DNA of 64,000 nucleotides from Peptococcaceae bacterium (GTDB lineage Bacteria; Bacillota; DSM-12270; Thermacetogeniales; Thermacetogeniaceae). Below are positions 16,747 to 26,488 of this stretch, piece after piece. The position numbers and the translations under genes were made by a program. Positions within the stretch are counted from its first letter, which is position 1. The number at the start of each line of letters is the position of its first letter. Location: positions 1-64,000 of the forward strand of contig JAHFCR010000004.1 of assembly GCA_023249405.1 (NCBI GenBank), read 5' to 3'. The notes beneath the pieces are model-generated. The model ran no database searches. It was not told the DNA's origin and saw nothing but the letters and a program-made list of their open reading frames with translations.

Positions 16747-17514
16747 CTAGCTAACCTTAACCCCCACCCGCAACCGGTCGGCTACCATGGCGATAAATTC
16801 AGAATTGGTCGGCTTGCCACGCTCGACATCGATAGTGTAACCGAACACCTTGTTCATCAGTTCCACGTTCCCCCGGTCCCAGGCCAGTTCGATGGCATGA
16901 CGGATCGCCCGTTCCACTCTGCTTGGCGTGGTGTTGTACTTCTCGGCGATCATCGGATACAGTTCTTTGGTCACCGCTCCCAGCAGCGTCATCTCTTTGA
17001 TCACAAAGATGATCGCATCGCGCAGGTACTGATATCCCCGTACGTGCGCAGGCACTCCCATCTGGTGGATCAGGTTGGTCACTTCCACGTCCAGGTTGCG
17101 TGTTCTCGGATGAAAGTTCAGGATCTGGGCGCCTGTAGTGCCGTTGGCCAGCTGCCGCACACGATTGCCCAGCACCTCCAGATCGAAGGGTTTCAATATA
17201 TAATAGTTGGCTCCGAGTTCCACCGCTCTCCTGGTTGTCTCCTCCTGCCCGAAGGCAGTCAGGATGATCACCTTGGGGCGCTCCTCGTATTCGGTGTTAA
17301 GCTGCTCCAGTACCCCGATCCCATCAAGCTGGGGCATGATCAGATCGAGTATCATCACGTCAGGAATGTCCTGATCCAGCATCTTCAGGGCTTCATGACC
17401 ATTGTGAGCGATACCTGAAATGGCACAGTCATCCTGCCCTTCGAAATAATCCTTTAATATCTCGCAAAATTCCCTGTTATCATCCACTAACAACACTTTT
17501 ATTGAATTTTCCAA
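16747..17514 (-). CDS. spo0A: Sporulation master response regulator Spo0A
   Basis: 255-aa regulator that starts sporulation when phosphorylated. The receiver domain (about 1-125) has the acidic pocket VDDN and the phospho-acceptor Asp in [12 protein letters not shown], plus the conserved Thr (ILTA) and Lys (LKPF). The C-terminal effector domain has the 0A-box-binding helix [14 protein letters not shown]. The start is TTG 17514 after GGGGGTGAAAGGG. Upstream is a good sigma-H promoter with an overlapping 0A box, so positive autoregulation is likely. It follows spoIVB, the universal order in spore formers. Confidence 0.97.
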   Translation of the reverse strand: MENSIKVLLVDDNREFCEILKDYFEGQDDCAISGIAHNGHEALKMLDQDIPDVMILDLIMPQLDGIGVLEQLNTEYEERPKVIILTAFGQEETTRRAVELGANYYILKPFDLEVLGNRVRQLANGTTGAQILNFHPRTRNLDVEVTNLIHQMGVPAHVRGYQYLRDAIIFVIKEMTLLGAVTKELYPMIAEKYNTTPSRVERAIRHAIELAWDRGNVELMNKVFGYTIDVERGKPTNSEFIAMVADRLRVGVKVS

Positions 17515-17571
17515 TCCCTTTCACCCCCTAGAATAATAATTCCTTGTATTTCTATTTCATGTAGATTATAG

Positions 17572-17598
17572 ATTCGACACCCTCATTTTAGTTCCTGC
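17572..17598 (-). promoter_or_regulatory. Sigma-H promoter with overlapping 0A box, upstream of spo0A
   Basis: The minus strand reads GCAGGAACT, an 11-bp spacer, then GTCGAAT, matching RnAGGAwWW-N11-12-RnnGAAT with one mismatch. TGTCGAA (17573-17579 on the complement), a perfect 0A box, covers the -10 element. The start codon of spo0A is about 58 bp downstream. Confidence 0.65.
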
Positions 17599-17750
17599 AA
17601 CGAATTATGACATATGCTGGGTCTTCCTGACGCCAGGAGGGGACCGGCATAAGAATAATATGCCTAAAAACTACAGCGTTTATGTGCCAGAGGGAAAGGC
17701 GGGAATAATTGTCGCGATACGGGTTGATAGCAAGTCTTTACAGTGCCAGG

Positions 17751-19124
17751 CTACGCTGCTTGATCCGGAATTTCCTGACCAATCCAAGAGATTTGATTCT
17801 GGGGTTGTTTTCCAGGAAATAATCCAGCCTCATCCAGCATCAGTTCAGCGGCAATACCGTAGCCCAGGGTGGGATCGTTGATAAAAACATGGGTAACCGC
17901 CCCGATCAGTTTGCCGTTCTGGATGATCGGGCTGCCGCTCATCCCCTGGATAATGCCTCCGGCACGGTTGAGAATCCGGGGATCGACCACCTTGACGATA
18001 AAGCTCTTGCCGTCAGGGCGGGGTTGGGGAAATACGGTTTGAATGTCGATATTGAAGGCCTCGACATTTTCGCCGTTCAATACAGTCAGCATCTGCGCCG
18101 GGCCCTCTTTGATCTGGCCGCCGACAGCAACCGGAACAGGCTGCGGGTACAATTGGTTGACCAGGTTATTCTGTAGCACTCCATAAATTCCGTAGGTCGT
18201 ATTTTTATCGATGTTGCCGGATGTTTTTTGATCGTTTAGAAACAAACCGATCTTTTCCCCGATCTTTCCTCGCTGCCCCTTCTGAATTCCTTCAACGGCA
18301 GCGCCGACAATCTTTCCCTCTTTCAGGTCCAATAATTCACTGGTCTCGGAATTTGTGATCACATGTCCCAAGGCGCCATACCTTTTAGTCACCGGATCGA
18401 AAAATGTGAGTGTCCCCACGCCGGCAGCCCCATCTCTGACAAAAAGTCCGATCCGGTAGCGCTTGGTTTCACGGCAGAAGACTGGCTTGATCTGATAATT
18501 TTTGACCGTCTCCCGGTGTTTTACCTGAAGACTGACCGTATCCTGGCGACGGGCAAACTGGTCTATGAGCAGGCTCACCTCGGCATCGCTCCGGATCTTC
18601 ACACCCTGGATGCTGAGGATCAGGTCTCCGGCCACGATGCCTGCCTGGCGAGCCGGGCAATAGGTTTTTCCGTCAGTGGATGTAATATCGGAAAATCCGG
18701 CCACGATCACTCCCTCTGAGTGCAGGAACACGCCGATGGACTGCCCCCCCACCATCACCTGAACAGGCGGCACAACTTGCAGGGTGACATGCTTAAGGGG
18801 CAGAACGCCGAATAGGCGCAGGTCCAGATCGACGTTTCCGGGCCTGGCCGCCACCGGCGCCCGCCCCTGAAAGGGCAGAAACCCCTGCGCCACTACCTGC
18901 CCTGTCTGCCAATTCAGCCTCTCCTCGCTTTCATTGGAGACGAAAGCCACAATCCGCTCGGAGAGCCGGGGAGGAAAAATGTTTCCGAAAAAGACCTGAT
19001 CCCCCACGTTAACCCGGTAGTGAGAGGGGATCAGGTTGAAGGACTGAAAAAATATGGTATAAATGCAGGCTGCCAAAAATAATGCCGAGAGAAGACTGTG
19101 AAGCCTTCGCTTGCTCAATTCCAA
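17751..19124 (-). CDS. spoIVB: SpoIVB serine peptidase
   Basis: 457-aa S55 peptidase secreted from the forespore that triggers pro-sigma-K processing by cleaving SpoIVFA. It has an N-terminal membrane anchor (about 8-30), a PDZ domain around 150-215 (RQAGIVAGDLILSIQGVKI), and the catalytic segment GMSGSPIIQNGKLIGAVTHV near the C-terminus, in which the first Ser of SGSP is the nucleophile. The length is normal. The start is TTG 19124. It sits between recN and spo0A as usual. Confidence 0.95.
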   Translation of the reverse strand: MELSKRRLHSLLSALFLAACIYTIFFQSFNLIPSHYRVNVGDQVFFGNIFPPRLSERIVAFVSNESEERLNWQTGQVVAQGFLPFQGRAPVAARPGNVDLDLRLFGVLPLKHVTLQVVPPVQVMVGGQSIGVFLHSEGVIVAGFSDITSTDGKTYCPARQAGIVAGDLILSIQGVKIRSDAEVSLLIDQFARRQDTVSLQVKHRETVKNYQIKPVFCRETKRYRIGLFVRDGAAGVGTLTFFDPVTKRYGALGHVITNSETSELLDLKEGKIVGAAVEGIQKGQRGKIGEKIGLFLNDQKTSGNIDKNTTYGIYGVLQNNLVNQLYPQPVPVAVGGQIKEGPAQMLTVLNGENVEAFNIDIQTVFPQPRPDGKSFIVKVVDPRILNRAGGIIQGMSGSPIIQNGKLIGAVTHVFINDPTLGYGIAAELMLDEAGLFPGKQPQNQISWIGQEIPDQAA

Positions 19125-19164
19125 TCATCCCTTTGTCCTCTCTTGGCCTGTCCCCCGTGATGGT

Positions 19165-19194
19165 TAAGTTATCCCCTTCCCAGAGCTTTTATGC
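19165..19194 (-). promoter_or_regulatory. Candidate sigma-G/F promoter of spoIVB
   Basis: GCATA (minus strand, 19190-19194), an 18-bp spacer and TAACTTA (19165-19171). The -35 fits forespore promoters; the -10 is only a partial match. The known sigma-G dependence of spoIVB makes it worth noting. Confidence 0.3.
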
Positions 19195-19255
19195 ACACTT
19201 TTCATGGCAGATCCGCCCTGCCGGATCGCAGACGCGGCGAGTTAAAAGAACAGGG

Positions 19256-20935
19256 TCAACCCTGCTTGAGAATCTTTTCCGCATGGATGCGGGTGATCTC
19301 CTCATCTTCAGCGCCACCGAGCATCCTGACCAGTTCCAATACCCTCGACTGGTAATCCAGCGGGCTGACCACCGTCCGGGTCAGTTCTCCGGTGATCACT
19401 TTTTCAATATAGAAATGCCTGTTGCCCCTACCGGCAATATGCGGGGAATGGGTGACGCACAAGACCTGCTTGAGTTTGGCCAGGGTGGCCAGGCGTTCGC
19501 CGACGATCTGCAGAGTCCTGCCGCCGATGCCGGCGTCGATCTCATCGAAGATCAGGGTGGGAATCTCATCGTTGGCTGCAAAGATCACCTTGAGGGCCAG
19601 CATCACCCGGGACATCTCCCCACCGGAAGCGATCTTGGCCAGAGGCTTGAGCGGTTCGCCGGGATTGGCGCTGAACATGAATTCCAGCAGGTCGTAGCCC
19701 CAGGGCGCCGGTGACGTTACGGTCTCCCATCTGATGTCAAACCGGGCCTTCTCCATGCCCAGTCCCTGCAGTTCGCTGACTATGGCCGAGGTAAAAGTGG
19801 CTGCCTGCAGGTGCCGCAGTTCAGACAATCTCCTGGCTGCAGCATCGTATGACTGCAACATCTGCTGATATTCGGTCTCCAGTTCCCGGGAGCGGGACTG
19901 GCGCTGCTCCAGGGATCTCAGCTCAGCATCAGCGTCATCCCTGAAGGCGATCACCTCTTCCAGAGAGGGCCCATACTTGCGGACCAGAGTACGCAAGGCA
20001 TGCAGCCGTTCTTCCGCCTCCTGGGCCCGGGCCGGATCGAACTCCAACAGGTCCTGGTAGCGCCTCAGTCCTTCCACCAGGTCCTCCAGGCGGTACCGCA
20101 AGTCTGCCATCAGGGAGGAGATCTCCTGCACCGAGGTATCGTACCGTGACATCTCCGCCAGATTGGACTCAGCCTGGCTCAGAAGGTCATAGGCTGCCAA
20201 TTGGCGGCCTTCTCCCTCGTAGATCGCTACCGCCGCCTGCTTGGCCAACTCGGTCAGCCGGGCAGCGTGGCGCAAACGCTCAGTTTCCTGCTGTAGCGTC
20301 TCATCCTCTCCCGGAATCGGTTTTAACCGTCCAATCTCCTCCACTGACCGGGCCAGATAGCCGATCCGTTCAGTCACGCTCTGCTCCCTGGCGCTGCCCG
20401 CAGAACGTTCCGCTGCCAGATCGCAGAGTCGGGTATAGAGCGATGCCACCAACAACCGCTGGCGCTCAATCTCATCGCCTCCGAAGCGGTCAAAAAGTTC
20501 CCGGTGCTTGTCCACTTTCAGCAAGGACTGGTGTTCATGCTGGCCGTGCAGGTCTACCAGCATCTCGCCCAGCGTGCGGTACATGGCCAATGGCACAACC
20601 CTCCCATTGACCCGGCAGGTGCTCCGGCCGCCAGCCATGATCTCCCTTGATAACAGCAGTGAATAATCCTCGCTGACGGGCAGGCCGTATTCGGTCATTT
20701 TCTCAGTCACCGGCGACAGTTCGCTGCAATCGAACAGCCCCTCGACAACAGCCCTCCCGGCCGCAGCCCGCACCAAGTCGCTGGAAGCCCGCCCACCGGT
20801 CAGGATATCCATGGCATCGACCAGGATCGACTTGCCGGCCCCGGTCTCGCCGGTCAGGATATTCAATCCGGCGCCCAGTTCCACGCTTACCTGCTCGATC
20901 AAGGCCAGATTCTCGATTGTTAGCTGGATCAGCAT
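19256..20935 (-). CDS. recN: DNA repair protein RecN
   Basis: 559-aa SMC-like ATPase for double-strand break repair, of full family length. Walker A is GETGAGKSILVDAM near residue 31. A long coiled-coil middle (about 160-380) follows, then the ABC signature KIASGGEMSRVMLALK and Walker B PTLIFDEIDAGIGG, and a late His in CVTHSPHIA. The start at ATG 20935 follows GAGGCGGAG, just after the argR stop at 20946. Confidence 0.96.
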   Translation of the reverse strand: MLIQLTIENLALIEQVSVELGAGLNILTGETGAGKSILVDAMDILTGGRASSDLVRAAAGRAVVEGLFDCSELSPVTEKMTEYGLPVSEDYSLLLSREIMAGGRSTCRVNGRVVPLAMYRTLGEMLVDLHGQHEHQSLLKVDKHRELFDRFGGDEIERQRLLVASLYTRLCDLAAERSAGSAREQSVTERIGYLARSVEEIGRLKPIPGEDETLQQETERLRHAARLTELAKQAAVAIYEGEGRQLAAYDLLSQAESNLAEMSRYDTSVQEISSLMADLRYRLEDLVEGLRRYQDLLEFDPARAQEAEERLHALRTLVRKYGPSLEEVIAFRDDADAELRSLEQRQSRSRELETEYQQMLQSYDAAARRLSELRHLQAATFTSAIVSELQGLGMEKARFDIRWETVTSPAPWGYDLLEFMFSANPGEPLKPLAKIASGGEMSRVMLALKVIFAANDEIPTLIFDEIDAGIGGRTLQIVGERLATLAKLKQVLCVTHSPHIAGRGNRHFYIEKVITGELTRTVVSPLDYQSRVLELVRMLGGAEDEEITRIHAEKILKQG

Positions 20936-20945
20936 TGGCTCCGCC

Positions 20946-21404
20946 TCATTTCAGGAGGGACTCAAACCGTTGTAAAAGCTCCTGCACAGCCTCTCTAGGT
21001 TTGACCACCACCAGGATGGCATCGTCTCCGGCCACGGTGCCGATGATCTCGCGCCAACCGCTCTGGTCCAGGGCTGAAGCCACGCCCTGGGCAGCGCCCG
21101 GCAGCGTATGGATGACGATCAGATTATCGCTCGCATCGTACTTTACCACGGACTCCTGAAACAGTCGGCGCAGGCGCTCGTAAAGTCTTGACAGGTCAGG
21201 CTGTCCGCCCTGCGGCTTGGTGTAACGGTAAGTATCGCCGCCTACCGGCGTCTTGACCAGTTGTAGCTCTTTAATGTCCCGTGAGATGGTGGCCTGGGTG
21301 GTGCGTATCCCCTTCGCCCTCAGGGCGGCGGCCAGATCCTCCTGGGTCATGATCGGCTGTTCGTTGATAATCTCCAATATCAGTTGCTGGCGGCGTAATT
21401 TCAA
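20946..21404 (-). CDS. argR: Arginine repressor ArgR/AhrC
   Basis: 152-aa hexameric arginine-dependent regulator. The N-terminal winged helix has TQEDLAAALRAKGI and the recognition segment TTQATISRDIKELQLVK. The C-terminal arginine-binding core has TLPGAAQGVASALDQ and GTVAGDDAILVV. The start is TTG 21404, placed 8 nt from AGGAGG and overlapping the nadK stop as TTGA; an upstream GTG lies inside the ribosome site and is unlikely. Confidence 0.95.
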   Translation of the reverse strand: MKLRRQQLILEIINEQPIMTQEDLAAALRAKGIRTTQATISRDIKELQLVKTPVGGDTYRYTKPQGGQPDLSRLYERLRRLFQESVVKYDASDNLIVIHTLPGAAQGVASALDQSGWREIIGTVAGDDAILVVVKPREAVQELLQRFESLLK

Positions 21405-22297
21405 CAGGTCCACCTCCTGCTATCCGGTTCCACACATCCGTCCTGTCTGAAGACTTCTGAATCTCCCTCCCGAAGCTTCAAACGCACGATCTCAAAGAAC
21501 GGCCTGCCGCGCAATCGCACCAGATTAGCCGCAGCAACAGCCCTTACGACCAGAACCTCGTCATCCTTTTGCAATGCAAAACCGGTCTGCCCGTCAATGG
21601 TCAGCATGACATCCAGGGGATCCGATTTCAACACGATTCTGATGGCATGGCGGTCTGAAGTGATGATTGGCCGGGCAGAGAGGGTATGCGGACAGATAGG
21701 CGTCACGATCATGAGATCGAGTTCCGGGCTGACGATAGGCCCCCCGGCAGACATGGAATAGGCGGTGGATCCCGTTGCAGTGGAGATGATAATGCCATCT
21801 GCCCGGTAAGCGGCCAGATACTCGTTGCCGACATAGGCCTCCAGGGTGATCATCCGGGAAAGGGGGCCCTTGGTGACGACCGCATCGTTGAGCGCCAGGA
21901 ATCTAGCCACAGACCGGCCATCACGCCTCACCTCGGCATCCAGCATCATGCGCGGCTCCACCAGATAATCTCCCCTGACCAGCTGGTCCAGTCTGGGAAA
22001 TAGATCCTGCATCTCCATGTCGGTGATGAAGCCCAGGTGGCCCATGTTGACTCCCAAAATCGGTATTCTCAAACCGGCGGTACGGCGGGCGGTGCTGAGC
22101 AGCGTCCCGTCACCGCCCAGCACGACGATCAGATCGACAGTGCCGATACTATCCGGGAAACCGCACCGATCCTCCTCGGCAACACATTGATAGCGGGTTA
22201 CCTGGATATTTTTTCCGGCAAACCATGCTGCCAGGTCGTCAAGGTACTGTTGATCCCTGACCTTGGCAGAGTGCACCACCAGACCGACGTGTTTCAT
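21401..22297 (-). CDS. nadK: NAD kinase
   Basis: 298-aa cytoplasmic enzyme that makes NADP from NAD and ATP. The signatures are VVLGGDGTLLSTARR (phosphate-binding and catalytic Asp) and ATGSTAYSMSAGGPIVSPEL. The start is ATG 22297 after CCGGAGG. The stop overlaps the argR start. The group tlyA-nadK-argR-recN is a standard Firmicutes order. Confidence 0.96.
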   Translation of the reverse strand: MKHVGLVVHSAKVRDQQYLDDLAAWFAGKNIQVTRYQCVAEEDRCGFPDSIGTVDLIVVLGGDGTLLSTARRTAGLRIPILGVNMGHLGFITDMEMQDLFPRLDQLVRGDYLVEPRMMLDAEVRRDGRSVARFLALNDAVVTKGPLSRMITLEAYVGNEYLAAYRADGIIISTATGSTAYSMSAGGPIVSPELDLMIVTPICPHTLSARPIITSDRHAIRIVLKSDPLDVMLTIDGQTGFALQKDDEVLVVRAVAAANLVRLRGRPFFEIVRLKLREGDSEVFRQDGCVEPDSRRWTC

Positions 22298-22340
22298 GGA
22301 GACCTCCGGAAGTTGAACTCTGGCTATTGCTCATTCATTG

Positions 22341-23144
22341 TTAATTTTTAAGCTGGGCATGGGCTGTCCGCACGATCTGCTCCACCTGAAATGTCGAAAG
22401 AGGTGTGCAATCAGCCTCCGAATCACTGCCCAACCAGATAAAATATTCTATGTTGCCGTCAGCGCCCGGGACGGTGGAATAGGTAGCCCCCCGGACTTGA
22501 AACCCCAGTTGGCAAGCCCCGGCAGCAACCTGTTCCAGGACTGAGCGCTGCACTGCCGGGTCTTTGACGATGCCCCCCTTGCCCACATGCTGCCGTCCAG
22601 CCTCAAACTGGGGCTTGACCAAAGCAAGCACCTCACCGCCAGGCTTCAACAACGCCTTGACCGCAGGCAGCACCTTGAGCAGGGAGATGAAAGACAGGTC
22701 CAGGGTGACCAGATCCACCTGCGCCCCCAACTCCCCGGGGGTCAGATAACGCAGATTGGTTCGCTCCAACACCTGCACCCGCTCATCCTGGCGCAGGTTC
22801 CAGGCCAGCTGCCCATAACCGACATCGACCGCATAAATTCGGCTGGCGCCATGCTGTAGCAGGCACTGGGTGAAACCGCCGGTGGAAGCGCCGGCATCCA
22901 GGGCCACCTTGCCGGCCACCTCCATGCCAAATTCCTCCAAGGCGGACTCCAATTTCAGCCCACCCCGGCTCACGAAAGGGCAGGGGTCCCCCTTGACCAG
23001 GATCGTTCCCTCCGGCAGCACTGCAGTGCCGGCCTTGTCGATCAGGCTGCCGTTGTAGTAGACGCTCCCAGCCATCACTGCCCGCTGCGCCTGCTCCCGG
23101 CTGGAGAAGAATCCCTGATCCACCAGCAGCAGATCGATCCGCAT
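22341..23144 (-). CDS. tlyA: TlyA-family 16S/23S rRNA (cytidine-2'-O)-methyltransferase
   Basis: About 267-aa protein. An N-terminal S4 RNA-binding domain (MRIDLLLVDQGFFSSREQAQ) is followed by a FtsJ-like methyltransferase domain with ALDAGASTGGFTQCLLQHGA as the SAM motif and LVTLDLSFISL. ATG 23144 gives the usual family N-terminus; ATG 23171 is an in-frame alternative right after the dxs stop. In mycobacteria TlyA methylates rRNA and affects capreomycin sensitivity; here the annotation is by homology. Confidence 0.92.
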   Translation of the reverse strand: MRIDLLLVDQGFFSSREQAQRAVMAGSVYYNGSLIDKAGTAVLPEGTILVKGDPCPFVSRGGLKLESALEEFGMEVAGKVALDAGASTGGFTQCLLQHGASRIYAVDVGYGQLAWNLRQDERVQVLERTNLRYLTPGELGAQVDLVTLDLSFISLLKVLPAVKALLKPGGEVLALVKPQFEAGRQHVGKGGIVKDPAVQRSVLEQVAAGACQLGFQVRGATYSTVPGADGNIEYFIWLGSDSEADCTPLSTFQVEQIVRTAHAQLKN

Positions 23145-23174
23145 TTTACTGCCCCGTCCTGATATGGACATCTG

Positions 23175-25046
23175 TTACCAGCCTTTCGACTGAATAAAAT
23201 CGGTGATACCGCCGGCATCGAGTCCGTATGCGCTGCATAACAGCTCTCGCTTGCCATGCGGGACGAAGCAATCGGAGACACCCAGGCAATAACACTCGCC
23301 ACGCCAGCCACGCCGGGACAACAGTTCTAAAACGCTGCTGCCAAAGCCCCCGGCGATCGTATTGTCCTCTATGGTCAACAGGCGCCCGGTCCGCTCGGCC
23401 CAGGTCATGATCAACGGTTCGTCAAGGGGTTTGACGAACCGGCAGTTGACTACCGCCGCCTGTCTCCCTCGTTTTGCCAGTATTTCCGCCGCTTCCAGGG
23501 CCGAATATACAGTCGGCCCGATAGCCAGTATCGTCAGGTCTTTACCCTGGCGCAACAATTCACCCCGGCCCAACTCCAGTGGCGAGTGCTTCTCGTCAAT
23601 AACATCCGACATCCCTGACCCGCGGGGGTAACGAATAGCTGTAGGCCGCCCATAGCCAATGGCGCTGCCGAGCATGGCCGCCAACTCGTTCTGATCTTTG
23701 GGGGCCATCAAGATCATGCCCGGTATGTGGCGCAGGTATGAGAGGTCGAAGATGCCCTGATGCGTTTCGCCGTCTTCCCCCACGATGCCCGCCCGGTCAA
23801 CCGCAAAGATCACCGGCAATTCCTGAAGGGCCACGTCGTGGACAATCTGGTCGTAGGCGCGCTGCAGAAAAGTGGAATAAATGGCCACCACGGGAAGGTA
23901 TCCGGATCTCGCCAGACCTGCAGCCATGGTGACGGCGTGCTGTTCGGCAATCCCCACATCGAAGAAACGATCGGGAAATTTTTTAGCAAAGCACTTGAGC
24001 CCGGTCCCGTCGGACATCGCTGCCGAAATGGCCACCAGCTTGGGGTGCTCCTCACCGAGCCTGATCATGCAGTCTCCGAACACCCTGGTGAAGGTGGGGT
24101 TGCCCTCTTTAGCTATGGGCTCGCCTGTTTTGATGTCAAACTGTCCAATGCCGTGAAAGGTGTCCGGGTTCTTCTCCGCTGGCCGATAACCTTTTCCTTT
24201 CTGCGTATACACGTGAACCAGGACCGGCCCCTTGACTCCGCGGGCGCGCTCCAACACCTGCCTGAGCGCCTGCAGGTTATGCCCGTCAACCGGGCCTAAA
24301 TAGGTAAATCCCAATTCCTCAAAGAAGATGCCGGACATCAGGAGATATTTCAGGCTATCCTTGAAACGCTCTACCGTCCTGACCATCTTGGGGCCCAGGC
24401 TGGGGATGCGCCGCAGAAACTCTTCGATCTCACCCTTGCTCTTATAGTAGCGCGGATCGGTGCGCAATTTGCTCAGATATCCGGACAGTGCGCCCACATT
24501 GGAGTCGATGGACATTTCGTTGTCGTTCAAAACAACGACCAGGCGGGTTCCCACATGCCCAGCATGGTTCATGGCCTCGAAGGACATGCCCCCGGTCAGG
24601 GCGCCGTCTCCGATCACCGCCACCACCGCGTGTTTTTCCTTATTCAGGTCCCGGGCCAGCGCCAGCCCGAGAGCAGCAGAGATCGATGTACTGCTGTGAC
24701 CGGTTTCGAAGCAGTCGTGCACGCTTTCCCGGGTCTTCGGAAAACCGCTTAAGCCGCCATATTGCCTGATGGTGGCAAATTGTTCCCGGCGGCCGGTGAG
24801 TATTTTGTGGACGTAGCTCTGGTGGCCAACATCCCAGACAATCTTGTCTTCAGGGGTATGAAAAACCAGGTGCAGGGCGATGGTCAACTCCACCACGCCC
24901 AGATTCGGAGCCAGATGCCCACCGGTATGCGACACGGTCTCTATCAGTATTTCCCTGATCTCTCGGGCCAGGGTCTCCAACTCGATAGGGGAAAGCCCGC
25001 TCAGATCCGCTGGTTGCTCGATTTTATCGATGATCCTCGTATTCAC
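23175..25046 (-). CDS. dxs: 1-deoxy-D-xylulose-5-phosphate synthase
   Basis: 623-aa ThDP enzyme that starts the MEP isoprenoid pathway from pyruvate and glyceraldehyde 3-phosphate. Motifs: [36 protein letters not shown], the ThDP motif [20 protein letters not shown], and in the second domain [17 protein letters not shown] and [20 protein letters not shown]. The start is GTG 25046, which overlaps the oapA stop as GTGA, so translation is coupled to oapA. ispA lies upstream across the OLE RNA. Confidence 0.97.
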   Translation of the reverse strand: MNTRIIDKIEQPADLSGLSPIELETLAREIREILIETVSHTGGHLAPNLGVVELTIALHLVFHTPEDKIVWDVGHQSYVHKILTGRREQFATIRQYGGLSGFPKTRESVHDCFETGHSSTSISAALGLALARDLNKEKHAVVAVIGDGALTGGMSFEAMNHAGHVGTRLVVVLNDNEMSIDSNVGALSGYLSKLRTDPRYYKSKGEIEEFLRRIPSLGPKMVRTVERFKDSLKYLLMSGIFFEELGFTYLGPVDGHNLQALRQVLERARGVKGPVLVHVYTQKGKGYRPAEKNPDTFHGIGQFDIKTGEPIAKEGNPTFTRVFGDCMIRLGEEHPKLVAISAAMSDGTGLKCFAKKFPDRFFDVGIAEQHAVTMAAGLARSGYLPVVAIYSTFLQRAYDQIVHDVALQELPVIFAVDRAGIVGEDGETHQGIFDLSYLRHIPGMILMAPKDQNELAAMLGSAIGYGRPTAIRYPRGSGMSDVIDEKHSPLELGRGELLRQGKDLTILAIGPTVYSALEAAEILAKRGRQAAVVNCRFVKPLDEPLIMTWAERTGRLLTIEDNTIAGGFGSSVLELLSRRGWRGECYCLGVSDCFVPHGKRELLCSAYGLDAGGITDFIQSKGW

Positions 25047-25624
25047 CTTTTCGCCCTTCTCGGGCTTGCCGGAGCAAATAATTCGTAACCGGTCATGCGC
25101 TCCACCCAAGCCACCACCTGCCCCAGCCGGAGCATGATCTCATCGGCCTCCTGCATGGCAATACCTTTTCCTAGAGCCTTGCCACCCACAGTCACCGCTG
25201 CCACCAGGGCGGTCATCACAATCGTATACCAATTAGAGATCAGTTGGTATTGCGTGATCAGCCGGAAAATAATTGTAGCGCCCATGGCTCCGGCCAGGGT
25301 GCTGGAGATATCCCCCATCACGTCGCTGCAGAAGACGGCCACCTGGTCGGCATTCTTGACCAGCCTGACCGCCTGGCGTGCCCCTAAAACTTTATTCGCG
25401 GCCTTTGCATTCAACGGAGTGGCATCCGCCGCAGCAGCCGCGAAACCGATCATATCTACCATTACTCCTAACAAAATGACGAACAGCAGCATCACAAACA
25501 TGAAAAAATACACAATTATCTGCCGCAGGAAAACATCGGCCACATAAGTAAGAATCAGGCTGAGAAAAAAGGTGAGTAGGGCGTTGCCCAATCCCCTGCG
25601 CAGCCACTTGGTTCGCTCCGGCAT
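25043..25624 (-). CDS. oapA: OLE-associated membrane protein OapA
   Basis: 193-aa protein with about four membrane helices in two pairs (about 13-60 and 112-150). The inter-helix part has [19 protein letters not shown], which contains the DxxxD motif described for OapA. OapA binds OLE RNA and carries it to the membrane in Bacillus halodurans. Position decides the case: directly after the 650-nt non-coding OLE region and directly before dxs, as in known OLE loci. The start is ATG 25624; the stop overlaps the dxs start. Confidence 0.88.
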   Translation of the reverse strand: MPERTKWLRRGLGNALLTFFLSLILTYVADVFLRQIIVYFFMFVMLLFVILLGVMVDMIGFAAAAADATPLNAKAANKVLGARQAVRLVKNADQVAVFCSDVMGDISSTLAGAMGATIIFRLITQYQLISNWYTIVMTALVAAVTVGGKALGKGIAMQEADEIMLRLGQVVAWVERMTGYELFAPASPRRAKR

Positions 25625-25654
25625 AATTACGAGTCACCCATCAGCGGTTCTCAT

Positions 25655-26290
25655 CTATTCATATTTTTGGACATCACAAATTTTATCATTATCAGAGTGG
25701 AAGCGGGTGGACACCTGGCAGGTAAATATTGTGGCTTAGGTCTAGCAGGTTTTCCCAACAGAGCGCCAAAACGTCGCCGTTTTGGTGGTTCCCCATTATG
25801 CCCTGTTCTGCTCTCGTCACCGAAAGCAGGGCCAGATTACCACTTAGTCCACACTTTAATCCCTGACAGGTTCTGGGTCAGCAGGCAGTCTAGGAGTTTT
25901 CCTCGGCGTTGTAACCGATTTCTAGCCTCTTTTGCAGAGCAGGTTTCGGAGTCATCTGCCAGCCTTTGCAAGCCGGCAGCGTTGACCGCCATCCACCAAC
26001 CCCACTCAAGGCAGGCTACACTGCACACAGCACTAACTGGTACCGCAAGCAGGTCAAACCCTAGCCGTAGTCTCTCCCACGTACTAGGACCTCCGCGAAG
26101 GAAGGGTCAACGCCCACATGCCATTGTAGATCGCCCTTCCTTCTTATCTCCCAGCACAAGCCCCCGACTGGGCGTCAAAAGCCTGCACCAGGAACTTCAT
26201 CGATGTGCCGGCGACGGATTTTTAGGCCCGCCTTTGAAACCAGCTACCCCGACTAGAATACTGCGCCACCCGTTCCTCTCCAATATTTAC
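25655..26290 (-). ncRNA. ole: OLE RNA (ornate, large, extremophilic RNA), approximate ends
   Basis: About 640 nt with no credible gene in any frame, transcribed with ispA and oapA. Size, orientation and neighbours (ispA upstream, oapA then dxs downstream) are those of the OLE RNA locus in anaerobic and extremophilic Firmicutes. Local stems are visible, for example CCAAAACG/CGTTTTGG near 25767-25786. OLE RNA forms membrane ribonucleoproteins with OapA and is linked to tolerance of alcohol, cold and magnesium stress. The 5' end is set just after a structured repeat; the 3' end before the oapA ribosome site. Ends are estimates. Confidence 0.85.
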
Positions 26291-26305
26291 CGGACGAAAC
26301 CGGTT

Positions 26306-26435
26306 TTATCCGATAGCCAACCGCCCCTAATACCCCCGCTTTTGTAAGCGGTGGCATAAAGGGCGCTAAGCTCCTGGATCTGCTCAACTAAGTATCAGGT
26401 GGGATTAAAACCCCATCTGATACAAGTTTCGCTTT
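26306..26435 (-). repeat. Structured RNA-like repeat, copy 2
   Basis: 130 nt in minus orientation, directly 5' of the OLE RNA. From its 5' end: AAAGCGAAACTT, a hairpin GTATCAGATGGGG/CCCACCTGATAC, TTAGTTGAGCAGATCC, AGGAGCTTAGCGCCC, a short hairpin, and ATTAGGGGCGGTTGGCTA with TCGGATAA. It aligns over its whole length with copy 3 and over its conserved blocks with copy 1. Confidence 0.8.
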
Positions 26436-26488
26436 AATGCTGTTTCATTATAACATAACGGCCAAATACAAACAAATATGCGTTTCTA

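Noticed and set aside
17660-17881. A 73-residue plus-strand frame between spo0A and spoIVB
   Set aside because: It overlaps the C-terminus of spoIVB in antisense and shows no ribosome site or family.
25667-26347. A 226-residue plus-strand open frame upstream of oapA
   Set aside because: It is antisense to the OLE RNA region, rich in Pro/Arg/Ser with no family features or ribosome site, and extends into structured repeat copy 2.
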